Source of the DNA: Chara braunii
Lineage: Eukaryota > Streptophyta > Charophyceae > Charales > Characeae
DNA: 62,404 nt
Reading direction: 5' to 3'
NCBI GenBank assembly: GCA_003427395.1
Contig: BFEA01000330.1
Coordinates: 1,549,393-1,611,796, forward strand
Shown: one piece after another, positions 30,822 through 42,769 of the stretch
Position numbering within the stretch: position 1 is the first letter of the stretch
How the letters are laid out: every line of letters starts with the position of its first letter
Made by a program: the position numbers and the translations under genes
Notes under the pieces: model-generated
The model's database searches: none
What the model saw: only the letters and a program-made list of their open reading frames with translations
Told to the model about the DNA's origin: nothing

Positions 30822-32154
30822 AGAAGAAGAAGAAGAAGAAGAAGAAGAAGAGAACAGAGAGAAAGAAAAATCGGATCACATAGACAATCTTGAAGGAGAG
30901 CATCCGGCTATTCGTGATAGACTTAGCTTTTTGAAAACCAACGGAAGAACAACCCGAAAATCAAGGCGCACCGGCCTTCTGGTCTCTGATAATGGCCCTT
31001 GGCTATGCAACCACCCGTGTATACCCACTCTTCTCACTTAGGTACTGAAGATCTCGACCGCCACATACCGACCTCCAAACCACAGGGATCGTCACCCTGC
31101 CAACTTAGCTTTTGCACCAACTTGCCCAGATCGCGCAGTTCGTCGCGGCCACCCAGTGCACAATCATGCATACACTGCAGTTAGCTCGTTTGGGTTTTCC
31201 GACTCGCTACTTTAAGTTGCACATCACCTAGCCACGACTTCCCTGAAGCTGGCAGATGGGTTGAGATTCGGGCGTGCTTGTGGGTTTTATAGTTGCGAAG
31301 AGGATAATAAGAGATGGAGAAGAGTGGGGTGGAGATGAAAATTCTTTGCAGCCAATCAGATCACCGCGTGCGGGAAGTATCCTCCTTACACAACGTCGCC
31401 TGATGACTTCGAATGCTTTGAGGAAGGGGGGGGGGAATTGGTAGGGAGTTCTGATATGGGGATGAAGGCGGGAAGGAGGAGAGCGCGAAAAGTAACATGG
31501 AGCGGGACCAAGATTCAGACGAAAAGGAGTAGGGGTGAAGCGAGAGAAAGAGAGGATGGAAAACAGTTACATGCGAAGGAAAGATGGTGCGAAGAGTAGG
31601 AGGTGAATGTGGCATGGTTCATAGGGGGAAGCGGGGAAAGCTTGCATGCATGGCGCAAGTGAAAAAAATAAAAAGGCACGAAAACAGTTACGTCCATCCT
31701 AAAGCTACTTCAAGATTAAGAAATTCAAATACAATACCTGCGCGTGGGATTGAGCGTGTGAAAATCCTACGGCTATCTAGCTCCCTATTGAAAATTCACA
31801 GATCTTTCAGGGGCTGGAGTGGAAGCATCCATTTACAAGAAACGACACGTCAACGAGAAGAGCGTCCGTAAGTCCCGGAATTTCCAACTGTCGAACAAAC
31901 TCCCTGGCGCGCTTGCTAAGGCGTGCGTAATTCCTACGTGGACGCATGTATCGCTGCAAGGAAATTGCAGCAAAATAAAAAAGAAACGATGTTTTTAGAC
32001 ACGAGAGGGCCTGGTTGGCTCGTGATTTCACGCACTAGGGAGATAACAAAAAGAAGAGGTACAAAAAAAGAGCCCAAGAAAAATCCGACGATTTAGATCA
32101 ACAAAAACTCTGGGCTTGAGAAGATCGTATGGGTATGGAAGCTGGTACGCTCTG
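29577..32154 (-). repeat. 5' LTR of element B
   Basis: Matches the 3' LTR in order and orientation, including the GA microsatellite, the CTATAAAA box and the start region (ACTCTGGGCTTGAGAAGATC against ACTCAGGGCTTTATAAGATC). A 65-base N gap (30,699-30,763) precedes the GA repeat and probably hides more of it; GAA triplets follow at 30,819-30,850. Confidence 0.82.
30699..30763. other. Assembly gap (65 N)
   Basis: Unresolved bases at the start of a (GA)n tract in the 5' LTR of element B. Confidence 0.99.
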
Positions 32155-32235
32155 TGTAGCTGTATAGCAGGGTGTGTGTGCCCGAAGGCCAGATATATGA
32201 AGTTCTATGTAGAGGGAACTATGTGTGTGACGCCC

Positions 32236-32470
32236 AACTTCACACCCAGCGCATCTTCTTGGTCGGAGTGGGAGGGGGTCTGGAAGTGCGACAAAGGGGG
32301 TGTACCAAAGTTTTAGGAAAGTGGGGTGGAGTCCCATGTGGAACTGGGATCTCTTGTGTCAAAGTTCCAAGGACAAAAATGCAAAGAGGTTTGAACGGGA
32401 AGGAGATGTTCTCAGTTCGCGGCTCCCTTGGCCAAGTAATAAGGACGATCGGGTTTGAGTCCATATGTGG
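32236..32470 (-). repeat. Remnant of an element-A-type LTR end
   Basis: The minus strand reads GGACTCCACCCCACTTTCC, TTTGTCGCACTTCCAGACC and GCGCTGGGTGTGAAGTT. It parallels the last ~230 bp of A's LTR (GGACTCCACCCCCAGTTTCC ... GCGCTGGGTGTGAGGTT). It lies just upstream of element B's 5' LTR. Either it is a solo or truncated LTR, or B inserted next to it. Confidence 0.65.
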
Positions 32471-34600
32471 TTAAGTGGTGACGGAGGGGGAAGGACAACT
32501 AACCCGGGCTCAACGAACAATTGAAACGTGTGCGTGTTGGGATATTGCTGGATCCGGGGGCTGCGGCCTATAGTTTGTTGTATATCTTAGTTGTGTACAT
32601 ACTCATTTCGCGCCTGCTGCAGGAAGTGGGGGAGTCCCGATCGTAATTGATGAGAAAAACATTTGCTTCCCTGACACTCCAGGTACTCGCGATCCCTCAA
32701 GCAATCACGATGTCGAGCGCATCGGCTCCCGCCTTTTTGCAAAGCGAGGGAGCCCTCCCGGCTATGTCACGCAGGAGTTAAAACCAAACAAAACCAGAGA
32801 CAACTTAGGACGATGCATAAATAATCCTGAACCGCCGAGACGAACGCGGTTGCATTGCCCCTTCGCCGCTCTAGTCGGGTGCGCCAACTGTACTTCCCGC
32901 GGTCCCCTACGACAGGATAGGTTTTCGTGGAGCACATCTTACCTTCCCTAAGGGGCTGTCACCACCCTCAGGGGCGTATCCCTACCGAGCTACTGACCCA
33001 CGTGCGAAAACTTTTACATGCAATTGCAGAGGTAAGTCAGCTGATGACGTTTACTCGCTCGCTGGAGTATAGGTACGCTTGGTTAACGCCAAGTGGACCC
33101 GAACGTTGTCCGTTCCCTAGGGCGCTGATCTCCTAGGTACGAACGAACGTCGGTCGACTAGGACGGTCTCAACCAAACGTGAAACCCACAATATAATCCT
33201 AGTCTCTTTATAATTCTTGGATCACAAAATAAATCAATACACTCTTACGAAATCGCACAAAATAGGATTCAGACTTGATGAGATGATCTGCCAAAGTTAT
33301 TCTTCCCGGCCTATATTACTGAAGATATTATTATATCGCCGTTTCCAAGGTAGGGATCCAATATTGACGAAAGATAAGGAAGGACATCCTAACCTGTAGC
33401 TTACGGTTGGATCTATCGACGCCTATTAAACCCTGTCAGGAATGACTTCTGCAAGTAAATTTCACTGCTACCATACAGATCAACAAGTGATCTGGTTCCT
33501 GACCGAAGTTTGAACTCTCGGTTCGACCATACCTCCCGTGACCTCCGTACCATATGCAACTTGCTTGGAGGAAAGTATTACCTAGCGGATCAAAGTTTTG
33601 TTGGTCGCTTTGTCCTCCTGGGCAATAATTACTCTTTCTGTTCCACGAATGATGAAGTATCCATCTACATCATTAGGTCATTCAAAACAAAACCGCAGTC
33701 GATATCACTGCGCAAAGAGAACCATCACTTTCACTACCTACTTCTTCTTGTGGACTGGAGCTTCTTATGTCTCCAACTTTTTATTTTAACGGTGAAACCT
33801 AAGGTAACCACCCGCAAAAATATAAATTAACCTCTCACGTCATCAAGGACTTGTCGGAGGTTGGCTCACATTTCTCTCACCCTCTAGGAAGTGGTCTGTG
33901 GATACTCCTTCCCCTCGCCCGAGTCCGAAGACTCGGATCCTAGAGGTTGGGCCGTCACTACCGAGTCGGCAAAGCACCACCCCCGACGAATCGGGTCCAC
34001 TCCGAGTCGATAACAGGGCCGACTCCGAAAGCATACGAGAACCCGCCTTGGATGCTTCCTAGAGAGAAAGACTGTGTTCGCCATGAGTAGGTTTCTTTTA
34101 TTCTCATTATTAATAAGTTCTGGGTAACTTCAATTAAAAAAAAAAAAAAACTGAATAGATAGATTACGAAAATCATTTGGACAAGTATAGGTAGATAAGG
34201 TCGTTCGGGATAGAAAGTCAATCATGGGGAGAAAGTTAAATCCGTTTGACCTCATCTGCTTTATTTCAATTGAACTCATTTTGTGGTGCACACAGAATTA
34301 GAGTTTTTCAAAACATCAAATCATTTTTTTGTTGCATGCAGGCGGGTAAGAGGTAAAGAAAATACAATTATCATCTCTCTTCTCCAATAGGCATAATCAA
34401 TCTCCTTTGCAAACATCCTTCTAACTACCTGCACACCAAGCCAAGCAACAAGTTTGGGAAAACCAAGCAAAACCCATACCCAAAGTCAGACATTTCCAAT
34501 CACATGCATGACTCGCACAACTTTCTTCTACCTTTTCTTTCGAACATTCAAAACAAACAGGGTCAAGAAAAGTGTGGGTTCACGCAAGTGTGAAGGAAAA
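32471..34600. other. Unassigned, no gene seen
   Basis: Non-coding repeat-like DNA. Near 32,880 GTTGGCGCACCCGAC (minus strand) looks like a primer-binding site of another retroelement type, but no LTR pair was found. Around 33,900-34,040 several GAGTCGG/CCGAGTC palindromes cluster. Frames over 33,510-33,830 have no recognisable domain. Confidence 0.35.
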
Positions 34601-34639
34601 TCTGAGCCAATCAACAGACCGACTAACCTTGAGTGAAGT

Positions 34640-35720
34640 TGTAAAAATGGCCTACTCAAGAAGACCGTATAGAATCACGCCGCTTGATGAGAAGGTCGTC
34701 GCAACAAGTCGTCAACAAAGTGAACCACATCACTCTCTAGAACGATCGCTTGCCGCGACACCTTCTCAACAGACAATCACCTCAACAACTTGACAGCGTC
34801 TCAATATCGCCGTCACTCACCTCCAATGTCACCGCATCACTATGGTGCCACGCTCAAGCCACTTTGAAACGCACTACTATTTTAGCAGCACCTTTCCTGC
34901 GCCAATGCCCAGCCACCGCTTTATGTAGTCAGTGCCAAAATACTGCTGCCACCATCGTGAAAAACCGGCAGCGCTTCCGCACCACTGCCGTTAAAACCAG
35001 GGTTGCCGCCGCAGAAAATCGGGCAACGCTTCCGCACCACTGCCAAAATCTCAGTGCCGCCGCCGCAAAACATCGGCAGCGCTTCCTCGTCATCGCCGAA
35101 GTCACATTGTCGCTGCCGCGAAAAATCGGCAGCGCTTCTGCGTCACCGCCAAAAAACGCCGTTGTTGCCGTGCCGAGCGAACAGCATCATCCCAACGTCA
35201 CTCTAAAATGGTTGTCGACGCTGCGCAACACAGGCAGAGTCTCCCCTGCACTACTTGTCGAAGACCTGCCACGAACCGCAGCACCTCCCGCTGGCACCAC
35301 GCAGCCCGGTGGCTATGGCAGCCTCTCCTTTCCTCTCTCACTGCAGACCTCCACTCCACTCTTCCTCTTTCTCGCTGACCCTCAACACTCTGGTAGCATA
35401 ATGCTGCTCTCCACTCCACACTCAATCATAATGTGGGCAGCACCTCAACTGAATGAGAATGTTGCTGGCCAGCTCCGCTTTTATAGCTGGGTTGGAGTGG
35501 TGGGCAGCCACTTCAGGCTCAGCCAAAAAAAACAGGGCTGAGCCTAGCCCTCGATCTGAACTTCGATCGAGGGCTGGGAATCTTGATGTTCCACTAGGAA
35601 CATCAAGTCCCTGGTTTTGGCTATGCACCTGGCCGCCACCCCAGGCTAGAGGCAGTTGCAAATGGCTGAACCCAACCATCTGCAACAGTCTGTTGTACTA
35701 AACAGACTGTTGTCCCTTCA
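34640..35720 (-). repeat. Promoter-plus-minisatellite repeat, copy 1
   Basis: On the minus strand a TATA box (GCTATAAAAGCGG, about 35,478-35,490) is followed by a GCATTATGCTACC segment, then four ~52-56-bp tandem units (34,930-35,165; core TCGGCAGCGCTTCC on the plus strand), then GCGTCGACAACC and ACTTCACTCAAGGTTAGT. The copy at 53,830-54,900 (+) shows the same landmarks in the same order. This pattern suggests an LTR or TRIM-like element whose variable part is a minisatellite. A 263-codon plus-strand frame at 34,750-35,541 is created by the repeats and is not counted as a gene. Confidence 0.55.
35515..35712. repeat. Cluster of four perfect short hairpins
   Basis: Four stems of 10-12 bp with 4-11-base loops lie in tandem: AGGCTCAGCC (35,515/35,536), AGCCCTCGATC (35,546/35,565), CTTGATGTTCC (35,582/35,597) and CAACAGTCTGTT (35,683/35,701). 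All arms are perfect complements. Confidence 0.8.
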
Positions 35721-36064
35721 GCATCCAGAGGCTTCCAAACCCTGAACCTGGCCTACGACCGCGACCACGTTCGCGGCCACGACGTTTCTCCTTCCCCTTT
35801 TCCCTTCTTTTCTTCTCCTTTTCCTTTAACCCGTCATTTTTTTGTGTAGGAGCAGCTCGTTTCCCAAAACTAGTTGCCTCCCTAGTCACTTCGCTGAGCC
35901 CAACCAGAGTCAGGCTCAAAGGGGTTGCCACCCCCTGCCCGCGCCCGTATCTGGGCTAAAACAAGTGCCCGATACAGGCGTGCGGCTCCATGCCGGCTAT
36001 CGGGGTTCAGCCTCCTGATAAGTTGGTGGAAGTCCGACGAAGAGTCTGGCCCAGTCGTTGGTGC

Positions 36065-36294
36065 AACCCGTTCGTTAAAACGAACGGGCACTCACATGGG
36101 GCATGGTCCCACTAGCAAAGAGGATCGGATCGAATGCCTGAATCTGGACGAGGTTACAGAGACATGCAGGAAATCGAGATTGAACTGCGTTTCCACATCT
36201 CTGCATAAAACACATCCAGATTCAGTCGCTCGATCCTATCCTTTTTGCCAGTGGGCCCTCGGCCCACCAGTCTGTTCGTCAAAACGAACGACTG
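36065..36294. repeat. Foldback element with palindromic ends
   Basis: The two halves (36,065-36,150 and 36,210-36,294) are inverted copies sharing CACTAGCAAAGAGGATCGGATCG-like arms and TGAATCTGGA. Each half carries its own hairpin, CGTTCGTTAAAACGAACG at the left end and GTTCGTCAAAACGAAC at the right end, giving hairpins within a larger stem. Confidence 0.65.
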
Positions 36295-36409
36295 CTCGGA
36301 CGAGCGCAAATCTTAGAGATAAGTTCTTAAAAAAACAAAATATAGAAAAACAGGAAAAAAAACAAAAAAAACTTACCTGAAACGAGTTGATGCCCCAAAA
36401 AACGGGCAC

Positions 36410-36610
36410 TTCCTCCTCTTCAGGGACTGCAAGTCCCTGTCACATCTCTATGTGCCACCTAGCGCATCTCTTTAGTTAGTTAGTCTTTTTTTTTTCCCTT
36501 TTTTTTTTTTTTTTTTACAACCCCGTTGGCTTAAAGCCAACGGTCACATCACGGTCCCCCAAAACCCAGCGCGGGGTTCGAGTCCTGCGGGGAAAAAAAA
36601 TAAAATAGAA
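36410..36610 (+). other. Short hairpins and tRNA T-arm-like sequence
   Basis: CAGGGACTGCAAGTCCCTG and CCGTTGGCTTAAAGCCAACGG are perfect hairpins. GCGGGGTTCGAGTCCTGC followed by an A run (36,569-36,599) looks like a tRNA T arm plus tail, as at a SINE 3' end. Confidence 0.4.
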
Positions 36611-36790
36611 AAGAGTAAAAAAAAAACTTTTAGAAGATTTTCTCGATTTATGCATATCAACCTTGCACAGGTGTCATGCAATCTCGGCGTGGCTGATTTC
36701 AGCTGCGCGATCTCAAGGATTGCACGACCGAAATCGGCCGCGTCCAACCCCACATTACGGGCTGCTCCAAAGGGAGCTGGCCCAGTAGGA

Positions 36791-36862
36791 TGCAGCTTCT
36801 CAGATTCGATCCCGGTATCTGTCGGGTGACAGTCCTGTACTGTAACCTACTGGGCTAGCTGC
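36791..36862 (-). pseudogene. tRNA-like sequence (degenerate, possibly Asp)
   Basis: The minus strand gives GCAGCT...AGCTGC acceptor arms, an A-box-like TAGCCCAGTAGG and a B-box-like GGATCGAATCT, over 72 nt. The anticodon region CTGTCACC would be GTC, but the anticodon and T stems do not pair well. A related fragment follows at about 36,900-36,960. Probably a tRNA pseudogene or SINE head. Confidence 0.45.
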
Positions 36863-36964
36863 TATCATGATAATGATAGGACCAACTGCTCTATAAGAGG
36901 AGCTGACCCAGTTGCTAGGCTGACGCCCTGTAGCCTAACAGACACTAAGGTCTGGGCCTGCTGG

Positions 36965-37900
36965 CAAACTAAACCCCCACCCCCCTTTTCACTTTGTGGG
37001 GCACCGAGCCCTCTGGCCAGGTGCCCTGCCTTGGCCAGTGTACCGCCCGCTCAAGCCTGGCTTCATTGAAACGCATCGGTCGGACGTGGCTTTACGGGAG
37101 GGGCCCGCGCTTTCACGCGCGGAGGTTTTAATTGGCCCTTATAGGCTCTGAATCGCGCGGCTTAGCAGTCGCGCGTCCTTATTTTAGGTAGAATAGGTAT
37201 AAAATTATTACATTTTACGGTCGTACGTCCGTGCGGCGTTACCAAACATGGGAAGAAACCTGGTCACGCTGTCGGTTCTTACCGCCGATTCCATATGCCG
37301 CAGGCGTCAGGTCTTAAGTTCAATAAGTTTTAGTCTCTCAGTCATAGGTCAAGTTCGAATAGACTTATGGCAGATAACCCATCTCACCCAGTTATGAAGC
37401 CCGAATAACCATTTACTAAGTCTGACATCGTACGACATTTAAAAACACCGGGCAGATACCCTTGTAAGGGTTTCTGCCCCGACAACGATCTGTTACTCAG
37501 AGAGGGACACTTAATTGCAAGTTGCCAATTCACCTAAAAACAATTATGTTCCTACCCGCGCAGAGGCATACCAATCACATGGTCCAGGCGTGGGTGCCTC
37601 GGTACAAGGGTCAGGCCGGTTTATTGGCCGCATGTAATGTCTACACGTGGCTCGAGATCTATTCATATCACCATTCGAGGCGACCAACTTCTCTATTCCC
37701 CTTCAATTCCCATGGACTAAGGCTAGGCGTGCACCCGTGTTTCCCAATCACTCCATCTCCAGATATAAACGGAGACTATGCATGCAAAAATGGGACGATC
37801 CAACCTCAATCCTCACTTGGGACATCATCCATAAAAGAAGGAAGCACGAGAAAACTCCGAAGAAGAGAGTAAGCCATACAATCGTACAGAAAATCCAAAA
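36965..37900. other. Unassigned, no gene seen
   Basis: The segment GATACCCTTGTAAGGG...CCGACAACG near 37,455-37,485 recurs at about 50,207-50,240, so at least part of this is a dispersed repeat. It may include the distal end of element C's LTR. Confidence 0.35.
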
Positions 37901-39015
37901 TTACAAAGGCCAAAAGGTGTGAAATAGGAACCAAAATTCTTAGAAGGCAATGAGAGAAGACCACATACAGCCAAGTGTCGTGCGTGCTCTCACCCCTTTC
38001 ACCACCCTCCTCACTCTGATGCAACTTAATGCAAGCAGTCAGTCTCCTCACACCAACCAACAATCCAGAGTTGTCATTTCACTTAGCCCGGGTACGGACG
38101 TCGGGTTCGCTCGTGCCCCGCAGTCCGTCGTGGCCATACGTCAACCCCACATACTCACCACCAGCTCGTCGGATCGCCCAACCCCGAACTCACCTTCATG
38201 TATACACATACTCGTTAGCCGATCCTCCCGACCGGGCTAACTCCACAAGTTTAGATTAGAGGGGGATTTTGTCGCATTTTCGAAATTTATATCAGTTAGC
38301 AGCTACTCGAAATAGTCTGGATTACGCTAAGGCGGGGGGGGAAGAAGGGAGAAGGTGCCTACAGTCAGTATGCCTGGGCTGCGGCGTGGGGGATGTAGCC
38401 ACTCTCCACGCATCGATCCAGTCATGCACCGTTCTGACCAATGAGACAAAGGGAAAGAGCCCGCATGTTTCAGTGCAAAGAGAAGTCAAGAGAGACAAGA
38501 TTACAGTTACACCCGCGCTCGCCAAGAGAGGGACGCGAGGAAATTACCGTTGCGATTAGACTTAAAGCGTGGCGGGAACAGAGTGCAAGACATAGCGCAG
38601 CAAAACTCGCGCGACTAAGGAGCATTGTGCAGTTACAACCAAAAGCACAATGTTCCCAAAATCCTAGTCTAATTAGAGTTCTAATTGCAAAAAAAATAAA
38701 AAATTTTGAATACACGTGTGGTTGCCCCCACTCTCTCCAAATAATTCAAAAATTCAAAAGGTTTGCCCACGCGGTGATCATGCCAAAATTGCCTGCCCGA
38801 ATTTCCTAAAAGAAAAAGAAAAGGCTGCGTCGACCGTTATTCTTGCAGTCAGTAAGGCGTATCCTGACCACAATCAGATGGGGAACCAAGTTCTCACAAA
38901 ACCGAGGGAAAAAAGGAATGGGGGCATTCATGCAATTAGCCCTTAGGCCCAATCCGACTGCCCTGAGGTTCAGCCGTGCCGAAAAGTCGTGCCCATCATA
39001 AGATAGATCGTCACG
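37900..39015 (-). repeat. 3' LTR (proximal part) of element C
   Basis: Starts at 39,015 right after the pre-LTR motif (CGTGACGATC, one transition from TGTGACG). It shares GGATCGATGCGTGGAGAGTG, CCCCCACGCCGC and GACGAGCTGGTG... with A's LTR in the same order. Similarity fades below about 37,900 and the true end was not found. Confidence 0.68.
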
Positions 39016-39199
39016 TATGTGACGCCCAGGGGGTTCCAATCTTATGCAAACTCCTGCTTGCATGCAGCATGCTTATGGCTATGGGGAGAAAGGAGAGGAA
39101 GAAAAAAAAAAAAAGAAGGAGGCCATGATGTCGTGGTCCGACTGCAAAGGTGTTGTTGTCTCCCAGGTGACCCGATTCCCGTTCTGCCGCAGTTAGTGT

Positions 39200-40990
39200 T
39201 GTTGCTGTTGCCCCGACAAATATGGCACTGTCAAGACGGATGGCGAGGTTGGAGGATAAGATTGGGGGAGTGGAGGGAGAAATCGTGCCAGCCCTTTCAC
39301 CCCGGTGGGAATGTCAGCATAGTGCACCAATCGATGGACCTGGGGAAAGCGATGTCTGCGGTTACTAGGGAGAGAGGTGAGGTTGTCTGTGTAGAGGGTG
39401 CAAAAGGTACATAGGATGACGGCGTGAAACTGCTTATAGTTGTCACATGTGAGGATCGTCCTCGTAATCATGCAATAGACTTCAACGTTATTGAAGTCTC
39501 GCCATGCCACGTTCAAGTTTAAAAGGAGGATATAAAGGCGGAAGGAGGAGACAACGAAGTGGGTGGTCGGGTGAGGGAATATGGTATAGATAAGGCGGGT
39601 AGTGTAGAACAGGTAGAACAAGGATTGAGGGAAAGGGTGCCAAGTAGTAGGGAACGGTCGGTGGTCCTTAATCTGCGGAAGGGTAAGGTAGTCAAGGGGA
39701 CGGCAGGATAATGATCGAGAATGTTGCCCGATTGCGAGCATCTCGACGTATGCGAACTACGGCGCGGGCGGATGGAGAGGGAAAGGGGCTTCAAGCTTTT
39801 CTTCTGCTGCATTTCAATCACGCGGCGCTACCATCGCGTCCTTCCTCTTCCGTAGGCGGCTCAAGATCTCTTGTGGGATCATCGGATATCGGTAGTCGTG
39901 ATGGTTCCGCCGATTGATCGAAAGGTTGATTCCCATTTGCGCACTCTTTCGCTCGTCTATTGGTCGCTTCTCCTGTTGTGGCACGTTCCTCCTCTGATTC
40001 TTCATCCGATTGCTCACTATAATCAGGATCAACACATTCCATTTCATAACTATCCTCTGCTTCACTCTCGGATGTGATTATGGCCAGTGATCCAGCCACG
40101 TGCCAAAAATACGGATCGATAACTTCCTCCCGATCCAAGTACTTGTCTTCCGACGGATAATAGCGGTTCTAATCGTCGTACTCAGAGCAATGCGTCCACA
40201 AAAGCTGCGGTGTCAGCATCCGCTCTAGAGTGACATGCACTGGACTCTGATCACTGCAGGTGATGATATCTTGGGGCAGATCGTCGAGGAGTTACACGAT
40301 GAACATCAACAACTCCCTTGTAATTGGTCCAAGATGGTCGGGCCCCAATGATCTGAACAAGATTTGTAACAACTACCTTTCTGTGTTCGTTCTCTAAGCC
40401 TGAATGATCATCATCTCAACTTCGTCGTTAGGGATCTCCTCCTCATCCACCTCGTCAGACTGCTCGGACCAATGAAACACAATCTGTACCAGGTAGAAAC
40501 TAAGTGCCACTTAAGCTTCCAACCTCTCCCCCCACCTTCCGCCTTCGATAATTGGCATTGTTATCGCACCAACCCGGAAGGATAAATTCGGATGGATGGG
40601 GGACTGCCAAAAGGGAGGGAAGTCAAACGGCAGACTGAATGTGGAGAACCGGTGTTGGTTCATTGACCCTGCGCAAAGGGGACGAGCTCCGGGAGAACTA
40701 TCTCCGACTCCGTATGGTGCACCTGGATCTAATGCACATCGATGTTGTCTGTTTGGACGATTTGATACCTTGGGCGGGCAAGCCTCTGCCACCACGTATC
40801 CGCCATTCCTCGTGCTCACGCCCGCAATTGATTGAACGCGCTCATATGAAGACGCTTGTCGAGCGTGGGAAGGTCTCCACTGAAAGAGAATCACCGTGAT
40901 GTGGATGATCCCCTGGGGAGAAAGCTGCAAAAAAGCCGACGCCTCGACCAATATTCTCCCTCGATTCGCGTTGTGGGGGAATTGGAACTC
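39200..40990 (-). pseudogene. Accessory ORFs X1-X2-X3 of element C
   Basis: X1 ends IVLPELVPFAQGQ-stop at 40,660. The stop overlaps the X2 ATG as ATGA (40,663 down to 40,660), exactly as in A. X2 starts MNQHRFSTFSLPFDFPPFWQ and continues as LLQILFRSLGPDHLGPITRE (about 40,265-40,370). It ends in an acidic tract (39,818-40,138; DYSEQSDEESEEERATTG). X3 (TFCTLYTDNLTSLP ... RFLPPLPQ) lies at about 39,230-39,440. Several frame changes and stops are present. Confidence 0.68.
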
Positions 40991-41179
40991 AGCTGCCGTG
41001 CGTACACCGGTTGTACTGAAAAGCTGCGAGAATCGAAGCAGTTCCGGTCTGCACCATGGATGGTGCGGTAGGAGAGTAGGTAAACAAGGGACGAAGATAG
41101 GACACGTGGCGGATGATCGCTCGTGCCGATTGGTTGCCCGAGACCTCGGGAGCGAGTTGCACCGTGTTCACTCCATTAG

Positions 41180-42330
41180 GACCAAGCTCGACTATACGGA
41201 ACTAGCCAAAGAATCGTGGCGCCAACTTTCCTTGATAAGCACATTTCCTCACCTGCACGATGTCCCCTAATTTATACTGGGGCCAAGGCCCAACATTCCG
41301 TTATTGGCTTCGTAACTTCGGACCTGTCGATCCTGGGCTAGTTCGGTCATCCGTTGTCTTTTTCGGGCTAACCGAGGGAGGGCCCGTTCCACTAAATATA
41401 AGCTTCGTTTGACTTTTTTCTTAGTCGTCGCCCTCGTAGATCGTTGACCCAATGTTCTTTCGTCTTTTAGGCTCGGTAGAGAAACACAAGCTAGACTATT
41501 GGTCAGTAGCTGGAACGGGGACAAACTTGTGGACTCGTGGGGTGTGCCCCGATGGATGGCTATGATGTGATCTTCAATGTTGGGCCAGGGCCTCGTGTCT
41601 CTACTTGCAATATTAAGTCGTGGAGCGGTCTTGATTACCCGGTTCACATTTTCTATAAGGCCGTTCCATTGAGACATATGGGGTGTGGTGTTCCAAATAG
41701 AGACACCATGTATGACTAGGCTCCTCATAACTTCTCCCCGGAATTCTGCACCATTATCCGTTAAGATTTCCTCAGTATCCTGACGCATTCCGAGAAAGCG
41801 ATTGACGTATCGAATAATTTCCATTGTCTGTCTTGTTCTACATGGGTACGGATCGATCCACTTAGAGAAATGATCTACAAACACGAGTAGGACTGAATAT
41901 TCACAACTATTAAGACCAAGAGGGACCACAATATCCATCGTATCCATGCTAACCCTCTAAAATGGTTGTTAGACTACAACTGACAGAATGGATGTTGGTG
42001 GTTGAATCGGCGCCTTATCAGCCGAGCAAACCGAACAATTCTTGATGATGAATTTAACAATGTCGCAAATATTGGACTAGTACCATTTGTTTTTGTCAAT
42101 AACCGATTTTGTGATTCGAACAACAAAATGTGCATCCATCTCCTAGTGGGCCGTCTTAACCCAGTCATATCAGATGAGTATGTGAGGTACGACCATCCAA
42201 ATGCCGCTTCCGCTAGTCTTCCATTTTTCTAACCTCCCCTCGTTCCATCTATAATCCAATGCCTTCTCATTGGCACGTCCACGATCTTCCTTTGAATACT
42301 CACGGAGAGGGTTTCCTATGACTGTTGCTA
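41180..42330 (-). pseudogene. Integrase of element C
   Basis: The zinc domain is readable near 42,000-42,180 (VKFIIKNCSVCSADKAPIQ). The core (41,947-41,267) is open for 226 codons and contains MDTMDIVVPLG (Asp), LTDNGAEFRGE (Asp) and NGLIENVNRVIK (Glu), with the gypsy-type PWPNIEDHIIAIHRG that follows. The C-terminal GPY/F module is broken near 41,260. This is the best preserved integrase core in the window. Confidence 0.9.
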
Positions 42331-42346
42331 TCAAAATGACATCTGT

Positions 42347-42769
42347 CTAAACTTTGGTATACCTAAACCTTTGCGTATTTTCCAGTCCTTCAGAGGTAGC
42401 TTCAAGGAATCGGGTTTCCGTTGGAATTTTATCAGTTCGCCATAAGGGACAAAGCCACGACTTGTAAGGGTTTCTATGTTCGATACATGATCCATGAGCT
42501 CTCGAGACACACCTATCGCAGTCAACCCAATTGGCGTACCCTTCTTTGTGTGGATGTATAGGGACATAATAAACTCTCGAGACGACTTTGCAAGAATAAC
42601 AGAATTTGTCGAGCAAGGAAAGGAAAAAAAAGGAAGTGGGGAAGAAAGAGGTCCCATCATTACCTTCCTCGTCGGTCGCCATAATGCCATGTGTCACTTT
42701 CTTGCAGGCCGAGGGAGGATCTTCACTCCTCCGTATGCTGGTCCCATGGGATACTCCAGATCCTTCCAT
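42347..42769 (-). pseudogene. PHD finger and linker of element C
   Basis: Residues 57-110 (42,601 down to 42,440) give C57-x2-C60-x23-C84-x2-C87-x4-H92-x2-C95-x11-C107-x2-(W110). The third ligand missing in A is present here (WVDCDRC), while the last Cys is Trp here but Cys in A. Together the copies define an intact C4HC3 ancestor. W81 precedes the third Cys, and W105 precedes C107 as in PHD fingers. It sits between RNase H and integrase, in a frame different from RNase H, as in A. Confidence 0.8.

Larger units (their letters stand above)
18590..32154 (-). mobile_element. Element B: Ty3/gypsy LTR retrotransposon with nested MITEs
   Basis: Direct repeats at ~18,590-20,957 (3' LTR) and 29,577-32,154 (5' LTR) enclose, read on the minus strand, gag, protease remnant, RT, a deletion spanning RNase H to the PHD N-terminus, integrase and the X2/X3 accessory region. 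The LTRs are more diverged from each other than those of A. The internal order and the accessory segments match A and C, so it is a sister subfamily. It is clearly dead: the protease DSG is lost, RT has many stops and frameshifts, and two MITEs interrupt integrase. Confidence 0.87.

Noticed and set aside
34750-35541. 263-codon plus-strand open frame
   Set aside because: It runs across tandem minisatellite units and opposite to the TATA-containing strand of the repeat; no domain and biased composition.
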